Part shown: positions 40,331 through 54,420 of the stretch, in pieces
How positions within the stretch are numbered: the stretch's first letter is position 1
How the letters are laid out: each line of letters starts with the position of its first letter
NCBI RefSeq assembly: GCF_036373705.1
Contig: NC_089868.1
Span: forward strand, 16,164,520-16,228,519
Length of the DNA stretch: 64,000 nt
Source: Amia ocellicauda
Taxonomy: Eukaryota > Chordata > Actinopteri > Amiiformes > Amiidae
Reading direction: 5' to 3'
Translations under genes and position numbers: made by a program
Notes under the pieces: generated by a model
The model's database searches: none
What the model was told of the DNA's origin: nothing
What the model saw: only the letters and a program-made list of their open reading frames with translations

Positions 40331-43300
40331 GCATTTTTAGATATTTACTCTGAAACAGCGCAAGAAAAGGTAGCAAAACAGAACATCGAGTAGCTATGCT
40401 CAATTTCAGTGTGTTTTGAAAGTTTTGTTATTGTTGTGGTTGGTTCTTGTTTTGTTTTTTGGATTACATGAAAATGGGGCCACTTTGCTTAAACATGCCT
40501 AAAGTAGCATCGCAGTTATAAAAGTATGAACTTCAATTCATATAATATTTCTGTGGAACTGTGGTCCGCTGATTGTAAAATAAAAATATAAAATTATTGA
40601 TTACTGATGGTATGTTTCCTTGGCTTTTCCATTTCACATTTAAATCTGTTACATGGTTTTTAATCCTCACAGTTGTGTGGTCTCTACTTTGTGCTTGTCT
40701 GTGTGGTTGCACAGAGCCTTGAATGCAGATACAACCTGCATGGCCAAGTATTCATAGCAACTTTCTCCTTTTCATTACAATGTCTGTTTCAGCTTCAAAC
40801 ATTTTCATTCTTCAAAAAAGTCTACTTTGTATCCTGGTATACAGATCTGACCAACAATGACACAGAGTAATGGGTTTGGCTGTATTGTGTTCATTACAGT
40901 TGAGATGTCGCTACTTATTGTCTCACCATTTAGCACTCCTAAAACATTTTCATGACTAACCCGGATGTGGACCATGTTATATTTTGTTTAGACCAGTTAT
41001 GGGGCTCAAAATAACACATCACTTATCACCTGTTATTAACCAATTTCCGATCATTGCGTGCCTGAGTGCCTGACTTAAAAGCAGCTGAGATGGAGAAACG
41101 TATAACAGGATAAAAACATGAAAACAGGATTTTTTGGTGAAATCCACAATATCACACAGAACCGGAACATGAAAAACACAACAAGGTGAAAAAAACTGAC
41201 TACATTTTTAAATGAAAATAAATTATGAACATAATATTCATATGTGTGTGTGAATATAAAGATTAAAGTCAGTGGTTATTAAAAAAAGAATACTTTGTTA
41301 TTATTATGTTTTGTTGCTAAAAAGGAATCTTACCCATTGAAATAAATCCTTTGATTTCCAACATCTATAAAGATCATTAATTTCAAAACAAAGATTTATA
41401 GATCCGCTTCAACATGATGTCAATTTGTGTTCTGTGCTTTAGTAAATTGTTTAATTCATTTTTGTATAACTGTCGCATATTTTTTAATGTATTTATTACT
41501 TTTATTTAAGAATAAGTATATAGAAAACCGAACGTCCTATTAAACAATTAAAGTATTTAAACAAGAACTAAAACAAATAGCTATTCATTGAATCACATTG
41601 GAGAAATTACACTGTAGTTATGCAGCTGCACAAGAACTGCCCTTGGTAATGTTGCATTCAACTTACAACCTGCAATGTGTCATCTTTATTGTTCAAAGGA
41701 AAGTTTTCTGTGCACTTTCTTTCATATTTCAGTAGTGCTTTGCAGATCGGAGCCACATATATTCACCATCAATGTGACAAACAAAACACAGAAAGTGAGA
41801 TAAGTGAGTCAGTGCAAATCCTTTAAAACATGTCAAAATTCAACAACTTCACTGGAAATAAATATTGATACCAGTTCATATTCAAAAAGTCTGAAGAGGC
41901 TTTAACTGCTTTTTGTCCTTTCATCGTATGGAGTGGTATAATCTGCCAACCTTTGGTGGATCAAATCAGTTTTAAATCATGTTCTTCACTGTGGTCTCAG
42001 TGACTTACGGAGTTTAAAGTAAGTTGCGTGCCAGTTGATTTTTTTTTCGATTTTGCATCTTTTGACAGATGCTATTTATACAGTTTTACAGTACGCGCAC
42101 ACACACACACACACACAACCTCACAAAAAAAATATTGGTATCTAAGGGAAAATAAAAACAGTGTGGACAGTAACTACAGTAAATGTTATATAGTATATGT
42201 TAAGGGTGTTTTGCAAAACCTGCACCAACTTGAATCATTTTCCATATCGTTTAGCCCTAGTCTGCCCACAGAGATGAAATATAAAAAGCCTAGCGTGCCT
42301 TGATCACTGTGTGCCTCGTTCCACTCAATGGAGATGAATGACTTATCAAAAGTCTCATCTCAAAATATGGCAGTCTAAACCAGACACTTTTGATACAGCT
42401 TGCATGGAGGATAACCACTAGAATGTAAGACATGAAAAATGCCTGTCACAGTTTTCTTTCTGCGTAAGAACAACAGAATGTAATAAAAGGTTGTTTTTTC
42501 AGATTTTGTGTTTGTTGTTGTTGGTGGCAGTTGTGGTGGTGGTGGTAGTTCTGAATAAGGAAAAAAGGGAGTAGAAATGACTGTACTGCTTGTCATTTTA
42601 TGGCAAGAATTTCCTCTCCAATCACAACAGAATCTGATCAGTTTTATGGTGACTACACTCTAATCCCTTAAGAGTAAGTGTAAGGATAGCTCACATAGAT
42701 GAAGCTGTAACGATGGTTAAAACAAATAAAATAAAAACAATTGTGGCATATATCTCATTCTTGCTAGTACTAACTTTGGGAAGTAAAAGATAAATGTACT
42801 AATATAGGACAACCAATAGGCATCAACCCACAACAATGTGAACCTTTAAATCTTTTCGAATACACAATCTGATCATTACACATTTGGCTGTCTGATTTTT
42901 TATTGTGCTAGTATAAAAAGTAACACTAGGATACAGTATAAATAAGGATCTTATTTCAATTGTTTTCTCTATGTAACGCTGGTCTCTTCTGGTTCTAAAC
43001 CCATTCAATAATATATTCTACATTAAGTACTTTATGTTGAAAGTTTTTGATGTTTAAAACAGAAAAACAAAACATTAAGTAAATGAATATCCAAGAAACA
43101 TATCAGAATAAATGTGATCACAACAAAAGAGAATGTTTAACAAAAAAAAAAATCTTATTTTTTTTTTTTTAAATGCCTTAAATTGTTGCTCATTCATGAA
43201 TAATTCAAACTATATTTTATGTTTGGGTGGTTCATTGCATTATTATTATTCAATTATTTATCATGGGATTCATCTGTTTAACTTAAATGAAATATTCTTA

Positions 43301-46300
43301 AAACAACTATGGAGCAACAATTGATTAAATTATATAAGTATGTTTAAGATGAAAACTTGCATGCACTACATGTAGTTACATAACTTAGGAAGAACTAAGA
43401 CAGCACTGTAAGTATGATGGCTTTTATCCCAAATTCAAGCTTAATTTTATCAGTCAAGATTAATTACCATTGTCTGATCTTTTTTTAATGTAATGTAAGA
43501 AAAAATATATAATAAACTGTGAAATCAAAGCTTGTTTAAATGGCTGCTTGTTTTTTTGATTAAGAATACATTAACTTTTTCGTTTGTTTTGTTAATTTAC
43601 GATGAGTGGCGGCTAAAGCTTGTTTACACCATATTACTCGTCCCTTCATCATTTCTGATTAGACTTGATTAGGTATGTTCCTTCGCAGGGCTTTATTTTT
43701 AGGCAAAAATGAAGGAAAAGGTCCTGTCATTTTTATTTCATGGATGAATAAATTACAATACATTAAAAAGACTCAGCAGCTTTTAAATGTTAAATATATT
43801 CCAGAGCAGGTTAAAGAAACACTGCAGTGTGTGGCATGAATTGTCTTATTTTTATGAGAAATAACAGAATATCTGTATATACTGATTTCAGCCCTGAGAA
43901 AAAGACTATTAGCTGTGTACATACGAAAGCCTCTAACGTCACTAATAATATCTATACCTTTTTAAAATCGCAGAAAAAAACGAAAATACTAAACCTGTTT
44001 TGTGATGGTGATTACATGGTAAGAAAGCAATGAAAATAGGGTTACTGTGAATTCCGTTATTAATCAACAATACATTCATAAGAGATCAGTAGAAATAACA
44101 TAAAATGGATCAATAAACAGATCCATAAGTTAAACAGATCCCACAAGTAAAGGAGTTGTCTCGCCAAGCAGTGACACTTCAGCACTGAAAAAGTGCAAAA
44201 GAAGCTGAGCACGACTACCTGTGGGAGTCACTTGTATACGCTATTGCCTGTGGACACCAGGACCGCTTCTCATTGCCTTACAACACATCCTTTCCCAGAA
44301 TGCACTTACCCTGTCCCCTGTGCCTCAACAGACGGATGCTTTCCCTGCATGGCCAATTAATCACTCTCGTGTTAGGACAATTTGAAGTTAATACATTGTA
44401 ATGGGTTGCACTGCCGCGTCTTTTTCTTCTTCCTCCCCCATTTATTCAAGTTGTTTATCATTATATTGTACTCTTGGAACCCCTGTGAGACAAATAGGAA
44501 TAATAATCACCATCATAACAACATCAATAAGAATAATATTAATAATCATCATTATATGACTAAAATGTATTGTGCCGCTGTGGTGTTGCTATCGTCTAAT
44601 ATGTTTGAAACCTCTACCAATAACATGACAAATGGTAACCTATCATGAGCACGATCACGCTTATTTATGTGGATGTCATAAAAGTTCAGTGAAGTGGGCA
44701 AAATGTATAAAACAGAATTCATTTCGAAATCATAACAACTTACCAAAACTGGCATTCTGACACTACGTGCTACTTTATTCCTCAAATGGATTAATTCCTT
44801 TCAACACCATTTTCCCATAGCAGATCCATCTTTGATGTTTGGTCTCAGATTGTCCTTCCTGATGCATATCAGAGTCTCCTGGCATTGTACCAAAGCTCTG
44901 TCTATCACCTTCATATGAAACTGTAGCAGACATGCTAGAACAGTGGTCAGCGCCTGGGAGGGTGGATGACAGCACCCTGAACAGGAAAGAGCTTGAATAT
45001 TGGCCAGGAGGATGCAGAGACATGACACACTCGAACTCCAGAGCAGGATAGCAACGCAATAGTACACATGAGGATTAATGAGCAGTAACAGACTTTTACC
45101 CAGAACAACTGTCTCGTTTCTGGTGCCAAAAAACAACATATATAATCCCTTATGTCTGACACTTTCATTTTTTTTAAGAATTTGTTATCATTGGTTTGGA
45201 TGTGTGTTTTCAATTATGTATCACTGAAAACCTTCCTCTTATTCAAACATTCAAACTTTCAAAGTCACCTTCAAGAGTAAACGTAACTGAATATTTTTAC
45301 ATATATATATACTTTACTTTACCCTGGTTCACATATTTTTAAAACTAGGTGCAAACCCTACAATGTAAAAGAGCAATCTACTAAAAGCACTAAAGATGAT
45401 TTTCTTCCAAGACTTTAAATACATATATAGCTTTATATAACTGGAGAGTTATCATTATAATTAAACCATCTATTTATATTCTAGTATCCCTTCTTTTCTT
45501 CACCCATGTTTTCCCACTGTGAGGAACCTAAAAATCCTGGAATATTGGACTAATAAGCATAAGTTATAAGAGACTGCAACATTGGGAGTAAAACTCTGGA
45601 CAAACCAACCAACAGTCAGTAACTCAGCGATGGAATGGCTGTCAGTGTATAGGAATGAAGTTCAGTGAAACATTGAATTCTATATCCTCACAACTCTGTG
45701 CACAAATAAGTGGTCCGACCTCTCTGTGCCAAATCTCTGCTGAAAGTACAGGCATAAGGAATTGCTGTGCAAGCCTGTCAGGAGGACCAAGCTGAGCCTA
45801 GTTGATGGCTAGTTCACTCATGATGGTTCTTGGTGAATGACGTTCAAGAGAATCAATGGAATCAAAATAAACATCCCACAATTCCAAAATTCTTTGCCTT
45901 TAAAACTATTCTTTCCCAGTTCTCCGACTGGTAAAACTTAAAAATGGGGGCCCAAATTTGGAGCCTCTTTCCATAAGGCTTTATTATTAATTACTCAGAC
46001 TTCGCAGTGTTGCCATAAATAGTGAAAGCTGGGGGAGCGTGTTTCCAGACTTTTAGGAACGAACTCCCCACACCCTTCACGCCTGGGGGCCCTGTGAACT
46101 TGATACACCTCAGCAATTTAGTTATTACCTTTCTTTCCACGAGAAGTAATGCCAAGAAAAGTAAATAATATTCTTGTGTTTATTTCACACTGGCTTTCTT
46201 GCCAAAACTCCAGCGGTTCAACAGAGCTTCTAATGTCAGCGTTGGACTAATGTGTTTGTTTATAAAAAAAAAAGAAAGAGAAGGAAGAAAATCAATAATC

Positions 46301-47690
46301 CATTTACAAGTAGCACAGTTTAAGCAGTGTAGTGCATGTCAGCAAATCGCTGCAAGTTAATAGAAGGGTGATCAAGCATTTTGTGTTTATCGCTCCAAAA
46401 CTACAAATTAGGCCTGTTAAACTGAGCACTGTGATCCCTTTTGTCCGTCTCCTGTGGAACCAAAATGTAGGAAGCTGCATAAACCTAATGCCACAAAATA
46501 TATAAAGCAGTAAATATACAGTGCAATTACATTTACCTAGCTCCTAGGTGGTATTGCCTATAGGTACTATACAATCACACTTACGATAAATTGTTTAATA
46601 GCGTTGTTAGGTTAAACTCTTCTATAATCTTTTAATTAACTGACTGTTACTGCACCTGACACATCCGGTCTTCATTTCTGTCTTGACTGAATCAAAACAT
46701 ACAGCAGGGCATCTGACTTACAGAGGTCAACCTTTAACATAAAGGCCCAGACCACAGCGAATCTTCACTGCGCACCTGTTAATCGCAAATTTAAAACACA
46801 GCACTCAATTCATGAGTGCCAACGTGATCTATGATCTATGTCTATCTAAGAGATTCTTTTAGTGGCAAATATAATATAAATTGATAACGTTGGTGCTGAA
46901 AAATAAAAGCTGCTATTAAACATAAAGAGAAAATCTGAAAAAATGTTAATGTATAGCAGTTATTGTAAGACACAGTTGTAGCTATGGATACTAGAGTTTG
47001 CATCTAGCCCCATTAATACACGCCACTTTATAGCAAAAATCTGCACGCGTTTAAGCTTAAGTTAATAGCATATGGCTACCATAATGTATACATTTGTATC
47101 TTTAGTTCCACAGTTGACCACAATCTCCAACTTCAGCTCCCCTCATTGACCAAAATGTCTAAATTGACTTTAGAGTCACGTGGACTGGAACTAAATGGTC
47201 CAAATCAGACTCACGTCCCCCATTTCTCAAAGAGTTCCTTAATGTTCTGCATGAGGAAAAGGACAGAACGAGCCAGACCTTTTTAACACTTCACAATAAA
47301 ATATGCGGTAGTACTTGTGTGTCATTTAAACTTGGCTTTTTACTTTCTGTTCCCATTTATAGATTTAAGAGCACATGCAGATTGAATTTCCATAGTGGGG
47401 AGAGCTGCCTGTGGTGTCTGTAATAACAGCAATCATCATAAAGCAGAGCTATCCTACTCAGCTGAGCCAGATTGCACCAACTAGGTAATTTGAGCTCATA
47501 CCTCACAAATGTGAACCATTCCAAAATGTCGCACAAAGACAAGGAACTCGTACCTTCAGGAAACTGTGTAAATGAAGCCCAAACGGTCAGCTTACCAAAA
47601 ATATCATCATTATGGTGTGAAAGACTCGTTCCCTTTTAAAGGAAAATAGAAAGATTTGTTGGGCACAGCAGGATAAGACTCATTAAAAAT
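40331..47690. other. Intergenic, no gene seen
   Basis: AT-rich DNA with a (CA)n tract at 42098-42117 and AAT/CAT/CAA-rich low complexity at 44495-44560. I recognise no exons, RNA genes or mobile elements. Confidence 0.4.
42098..42117. repeat. (CA)n microsatellite
   Basis: Ten CA units. Confidence 0.9.
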
Positions 47691-47699
47691 TCCATTAAA

Positions 47700-47965
47700 T
47701 CTATATATTCTTCACAGGTGACCTGGTGCAATCCTGGAGGAATTAAATCTTAAATGCTAATTAAATGCAATCAAAGGTTTTGCATTTGCTACAGTCAATG
47801 GAGAAAGGGCTTTTTTATTAAAAGTATCCTTTTACCAAATGAAACAGACTCTTTGTAATGCTGAAAGACAATGTGGTCTGGAGGGCACATTTAGAGATAG
47901 AAATCTAATTGGGCATCGTTAACACCCGATAACTTTTAAATCAGACCATGATCAATGGCTTTTTT
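47700..47965. promoter_or_regulatory. Candidate enhancer with octamer-like and TCF/LEF-like sites
   Basis: ATGCTAATT begins at 47754, AATCAAAGG lies at 47769-47777, and a reverse octamer half TTTGCAT at 47779-47785. This is the same pair of motifs as near 40050, in mirrored order. The surrounding 250 bases are repeat-free. No comparative support is available here. Confidence 0.3.
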
Positions 47966-50599
47966 CTGTTATTGATAGTAACTAAAACATTTTAAAAATA
48001 GGATTAGCCCACTCATTCAATTTCAACAAACCATGTGGTTGCTTTGTACAAAAGTATTAAACTAGGATACAATTTAATACCACTTGCAACAATTTTAAGA
48101 TATTAAATAATATTTTACAAAACAAAACATTTGCATTCATTTGTATTAGTATTCAGCATTTAGCATTCTTAACTTGCTATTTCAAACTAAAAGTGCCCTG
48201 ATAAGATAAGAGCTGCTATACTATTAATAAAACCAATACCAAACCTACAAAAAAAACATTTAGCAGAGGTTAACATTTTTAATCAGGCATAAAATAGACC
48301 AAAAGAGAACCAGAAAAGAATATGCTTATTAGTGACTGCAAGATGACTGAAGTGAAATAAGCAGATATTGTATGAAGTCAATTGGATATTACGATACCCC
48401 TTTAATAGTCTGCCCCAGCATTCCCACTTATATCATAACTTGCATCGTAACTCTGCAAACATATGCAGCTATCATTGTGCCAGTTTAAAATAATAGTACA
48501 GTGTCATGTTATATTGTTCTGTTTACAGGACATACGACGCATGCTCTCGATTCTCCGTTGAACACTGTTCCATACTGGAAACCAGGAAGGCATTCTAATA
48601 TCATACTGAGATTCATTAAAGAAAAAAACACATCTTGTGTGGCTCCCAGACAAGATCATTTTACTTGAGTTTTCATAAATATTTTCAACATTGCGGTTGA
48701 GGCTAAAATAATGTACAGCTAGCAGATGGAGAGGCATTTGAAAAATAACAAATCAATCTGGAAAGAAAAAATAAATAAAACTTTCTGTGAGCAGTCTTTC
48801 CTTTTGATTATGATTCCTTCTTCTGATGTGGAAAATATCTCATATTGGACATGAAATATTGTATGTTAATGCATGGTGATCAAAGGGCTTGCAACACCCC
48901 CGAGAACAGAATAGTACTGAAAAGACAAACGCCTTCCTCAGTGTCCATAAAAAGTGCCTGTATGCCATCATTGTGTCCCTGTGCAAAAGAGGTACACATG
49001 ACTAATAGATTACATTTCTGCCAGCTGCTGTGATGTGGGCTGCAGATTGATGCCATGAAAGAATAATTAAGGTGGAAAAAATGGTTGAACTATCTGACCT
49101 GTCCTGAGTGGACAATCTAATAAAATAAATGCAGTAGAAAGCAGTAGGAAAGTACCTGTAGAGCAGCTACAAACCACTGACCAGCATCCATTATTAAAAA
49201 AAAATTATTCAAAACTAAACTCAAAACATCTTAAAGCAATTTTTTTCTGTCTTAATTTTCAAATCAAACAAACAAAAACAAAAATATTGCATAAACACAT
49301 TGCCTTAATGAGAAATAGTTTCAGTGCAATTATAAGAATATCTAAACATCTACAAAACTCAAGATTCATTCAGAAAATTAAATGACTATATACCATTTAT
49401 AATTGCTTTTATAATTGAATGTTATTTTAAAACCTTTTGAACTATACAATTGTTAAATAACTGTAACATACTTAACTCTATTGTTTAAATTCTTATAATT
49501 CTTATTTTAATTATAGCTGATATAAAAGGAGGCAGTTTGAGTCACACAAAATATAAAAAGGACACAGATTCATTTTCATTTTCTGTGTTCACAATAAATC
49601 TGAAGAGGCTTCTCTGGAAGCACTCAATGTTCTAAGCCCTTTGAGGTCCTTATCAAAGCACTGTTTGTATAATGTCAACTGGTGCAGGTCAAGGGTGGTT
49701 TATGGGGGTCCATATGCAGTTGTTTTTTAGATTTTTCTCCACTTCCCATGTAATAGTTTCCTTTAGGATGGCATTCACTACCAAATGAAGACAAACAGTG
49801 AAGGGTCAGCCCCTAACCCACTTCAGAGAACACCAGGAAATTGCCAGGAATCAGATAAATTACAGCCGGACTACCAACCACCGTGAGGCAGCACGCCAGC
49901 CGTCACTGCAATGATGAAAGAACACAGGCTACCTCTAGACCTTCACCTCCACACACACACTGGGAGAGGCCAGCAGACACACAGGACTATACAGGTACTC
50001 CAGTCATACTCCCAGATATGCAACGGAAATCCATGTTACAGTCTGTCAAAACACAGCTGACCCATCAGTAATTCAGGTCACTTGCCAATGCAAAGCTAGC
50101 TCTGTAATGTATCAGAATAAACAGGCATATAATGAACAGAAACTGCCTTCACCTACTACTTACATGATTGTCATAGCAATGTAAGTTCATTAATTTTATT
50201 CTTTTCTTGATTAGCAGAACATTTTTAACATTTACCCAGGAAATAAATGATATATGTATATATAGCTGAACTTCTGAAGTTACTATTGTTTATTGCTGCA
50301 GGAAAAAAATATTAAAACATCATTCAATAAAGCTTAAACAACCACCATGTGATGCATAAACATATTATTCTTCAAGTGATGTGTAAAGGTATAGACTTTC
50401 ATTGGTATATTAAAAAGTGTAAATAAATGTATTCAAACACAATTTAATGTCAATATGCATACAAACTTTTAGTGACAAACTTTGCACAAGAGCATATTCA
50501 ACATATACCTTTAAAAATATGTACTAATTATTATTTTTAAAAGTGTGTGTGTGTGCATCATGAAATTGCTTCGTATCTTTAACTTATCCATTTGGTCTG

Positions 50600-50725
50600 G
50601 GGGGTATTACAAACTTCTACTTGTATTATGCTTGATTTCAATTTTGTATTATATAATTGGACTTTTGTATTGCTCATGTAACCTGTATGTCACCCTAGAT
50701 AAATAAATAAACAATAATAAATAAG
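50600..50725 (+). repeat. SINE/LINE 3' tail (CACCCTAGATAAATAAATAA)
   Basis: It ends with GTAACCTGTATGTCACCCTA then GATAAATAAATAA, a decayed version of the fish retroelement tail GTAAGTCGCCCTGGATAA followed by an A/T-rich repeat. It is related to the copy at 58260-58495. Confidence 0.5.
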
Positions 50726-53700
50726 GAAATGGGGGGGGGGTTGCATACTATAAAGGATTACTCATATGATCAAGGGCATAATTTCTTTAACAAGAGCAAT
50801 TATTTCAGCCGGACTTCAATGGTTCTCCTGACGCCTTTGAAGGTACTGCTGGACTCTGTTACACAGGTGATGTAATTTACACAAATAATAATCTATCTAT
50901 CTATCTGAGCTGTGCTCCTGTCATAAGGTAAAATAAAAAGCATCCGTCATTGTGAAGTGATTAACATTCTCCAGATGTTTTGATCCTTGGATTTCAGGAG
51001 TTCCCCTTTGTTGTGATAATGATACAGTATCCAGGACCCAAATGTTTATTTTCCTTTCCATGGGTCACAGTCAGAGATTCAGGAATCCTATTATAGCATG
51101 TGGCTAAATCTAATTGTGCCGCTCAGATGAAAGCAAATGCAGTTATTCTTCTCCTAAATCCCCCCCCCCAATCCCTTACACACATACAATTCTAATTGTA
51201 AACTGCTGCTGGTAATTTTACTGTAAGACGGGAAAAAAAGGGAAACTTGCTTGAAAGGACCACCACTGCCCACTTATGTAATCAATTTATCCATGTCAGA
51301 GTTGTTGGGGAAAAATGAAAAATATGCTTCCTGTTGTAGACATGTGACACAATACCTCCCAGTAGGAAGAGAGGATGCAGAGAGAGAGGATTGCAAGGCC
51401 AGCAGCTCAGTGATCTTGGGGGTAATGTCCCACATCCCTTTAGCCTCAATCTCCCAGCAGCTACTACACCCAGCCATGCTGTCTCAACGTGGGCCATACC
51501 AGATACGTCACTTGAAGGCAGTGAATAATTTCAAACTGAAACAGTGTTGTCTTACAATGTCGTAGCCTATCGTCAGTGTAATCTCAACCTTGAGTTTGTT
51601 TCTTTATTGGCATGTAGCAGGGTACCCTGAATGTTATAGCTACCAATCGCTGTTATCGATCTTCTGTGATGCCATATTTAATTGGGATCTTGAATGGGCA
51701 GAAATGCAAAGCAATGATACGTTTCACTGAGAAAAGTGTCTGCAATCAAATGAGTCATCGTCAAGCAGAGGAAACCAAGGTTCTGACCACATACTTTCCA
51801 ACATACCACGCCTTCCAAAATCATTCCACCAACGGAATGCCAAATTCCATTTTTTATGTTATTTATCTATCTGATTATTTGTTCAGTCATTCATCATTTT
51901 AGTTACTTGCTTTGTTATTTACTGTTTTTATCATAATGCTTCTCAAATGCACCCCACAGTGGGCAGAACTTTGTATCAGCTTTCAAACAGAGAAATCAAA
52001 GAACTCCATGTACAAAAATATCCTTTTTAAGATCCAGCAATACACCTATGGAAGTCGTATTGCATATTATGTATATATACATGCCATTTTATACAGTACT
52101 CTAATATTGTAAACACAACTTAAGAAATATGTAAATGTGTAAACAATATGTAAATGTCATGTACAACTGGATTGGAAAAAAGAGGCTGTTTGTGGCTCAT
52201 GTGCTATAACTGCACAGCGATCACATTCTTAGATTTGCTTGCCATTAAAACATTATTTTTCATGGACCTCTTATCATACCTCCCTGTGCTTTATCATTCT
52301 CCTACCATGCTTAAGAGGATTTCATTTATCCATGGAAAAGATTACTGTAAATTCACCTGCTATAGTTTACTCATGAATTTCAGGAAGAGCAGACTACTAT
52401 GTAGGCGACCCCCGGTAGCTTTTTTGGTGTGTCTGTCTTAATTCTATTTGGTTTTCATTCAGACTATAAAACAGATCTTCTCTTTCATTTAATAAAAATG
52501 TTCATTCTTATCAGATAAGACCCTTAAGATATCAAGCTCAGTTTGAGGGGAACCAGAAAAGATAATAGAGGAATGAGAGATTCAACACATAGCAGGCAAG
52601 TCAAAACATTGAGCTCAAATGACAAAGGAAGAGCACTGAAAGACTTGCCATTCTGGAACAAGAAAACTACATAGGGAGAAACAATAAGGCGGCAAAGCAC
52701 ACAACCACAAGACGCAGGGCAGCTCCGCGAGTTCGCAAGGACACTCAGTAAGGAACCAGTAAAGTACGAAACCAAATCCATGTACAATGTTGTGACTAAT
52801 TAACCACCAAGAATTTTTGGTCAGCGCAGTAATCTTTCTAGAAGCATAAGTCTACACAGCCTCTTGAAAATATGCTGGGATGAAAACAAATTGGAGGACT
52901 TTGAAGTTTAATCCATCTGTAGACTAAGGACATTTTCAAACAAGTATATGCTGATGCATGGTTTCTTAAAGATAAAATTGGGGGATGTTTTAACAAAGCT
53001 TAGATTTTTCTGTGGTGAGTGTAGTATAACATGTAGGAAGGTTAAACATCCACTAAACAGAGAGGAATCAGCACTTTTTGTCTTCAGTACAATGATCTTT
53101 TCAATTAATCCATTTCATTTTTTCACATTAGTCACAATCATTTCTGAATACTTTTTAATGTGATGCAATTTGATTCCTGGCTTTTACTTTTCACTGTTCC
53201 GGTCCACTGATGCATTTCATAAACATGCATCGCATCCACCTCACCCTTACCTTTTATCATACCTTATATTCTGCTAAATTTCAGCTGTCCTGTCCCAAAC
53301 CCAAGATTATATAACATCAACATAGAGATTTTCAACTCCAGTCATATAACTGGGTTTTGCCATGCGTGTTTGTTTTTGTTTTTTCAAAGAAATGATGTTT
53401 TGGCAGTTAGGCTAAATCTGTTAATTTCACAGTGCAACAACCTTTGCCTTTTTATACTGAAACTATTAATTTGTTTTATTGAAATGAAGCTTAATGGCGT
53501 GGTTTACATGACCTATTTTTCTTTTTCATTTAACATTATCACCACCAAAGGCTCCTCACTGAAGGTTAACACCACAGGTTAAAAGGTGACTTGCTTTAGT
53601 GGTGCGTAAGAAAGATTTTTAAAGTCAATTTGGGATGAAATGATAGAGGAAGAGTGCTCTGATTGCCTGGGGACAAGCCGTGAGTATGTGCATCCCTCAA

Positions 53701-54383
53701 TGCGAAATCAGAGGGAGCAGAAAAAGGGCTTAATCAAGGCAATAATGGCCCACTTGACAATCACACAAGCACTTCTTACCAGAAAATCCTTCCATTTATG
53801 GCTGATTGCTGAAGCTGTTCACCACCCCCACCCCCCCCTGCCTCCACAACCTCCCCAACCTCCCAAAGGCAAGCAGTAATTTTGAAAATAATTTATAATC
53901 AAAATATGTATTTCGAAACTAATTATTTAAAGATTTGTGTTAGCCATTTCTTGCTTAGAAATGGTTTCTCCATTATAGTTTTATGTAGAAATTCAATTTT
54001 ATGGATTTACAAAACTCATGCTTGAATATTACTGAATGTAGGAAAAGTAATACAAATCTATCTGTCTGTATGTATGTATATATATAAAAAAACATTTAAC
54101 TCAGGTAGTGACTAGCAATTCACATACATTGAATTATTATTTGAATACAAAAATAAAGTAGTTTACCCACTAAAAAAGCAAACCAAAGCTAACAAAAATC
54201 TGTGCAATATTTAAATACCATACTGAAGGGCTTATTTGACTTGAAATTCTAAATAAGCGTTAAATATATAACAGGATCACATTTTGTATACACAATGAAA
54301 GTACTATTTTGAGCAATCATGGTGTAACTTTCTATTTCAAGGCACCATGTTATTTTAAATTGTTTGTACATACATACATACAT

Positions 54384-54420
<37 letters not shown>

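Noticed and set aside
53640..53879. 79-codon frame ending in a proline-rich tract
   Set aside because: The proline tract comes from a low-complexity CCACC/CCTCC repeat; no family match and no splice context.
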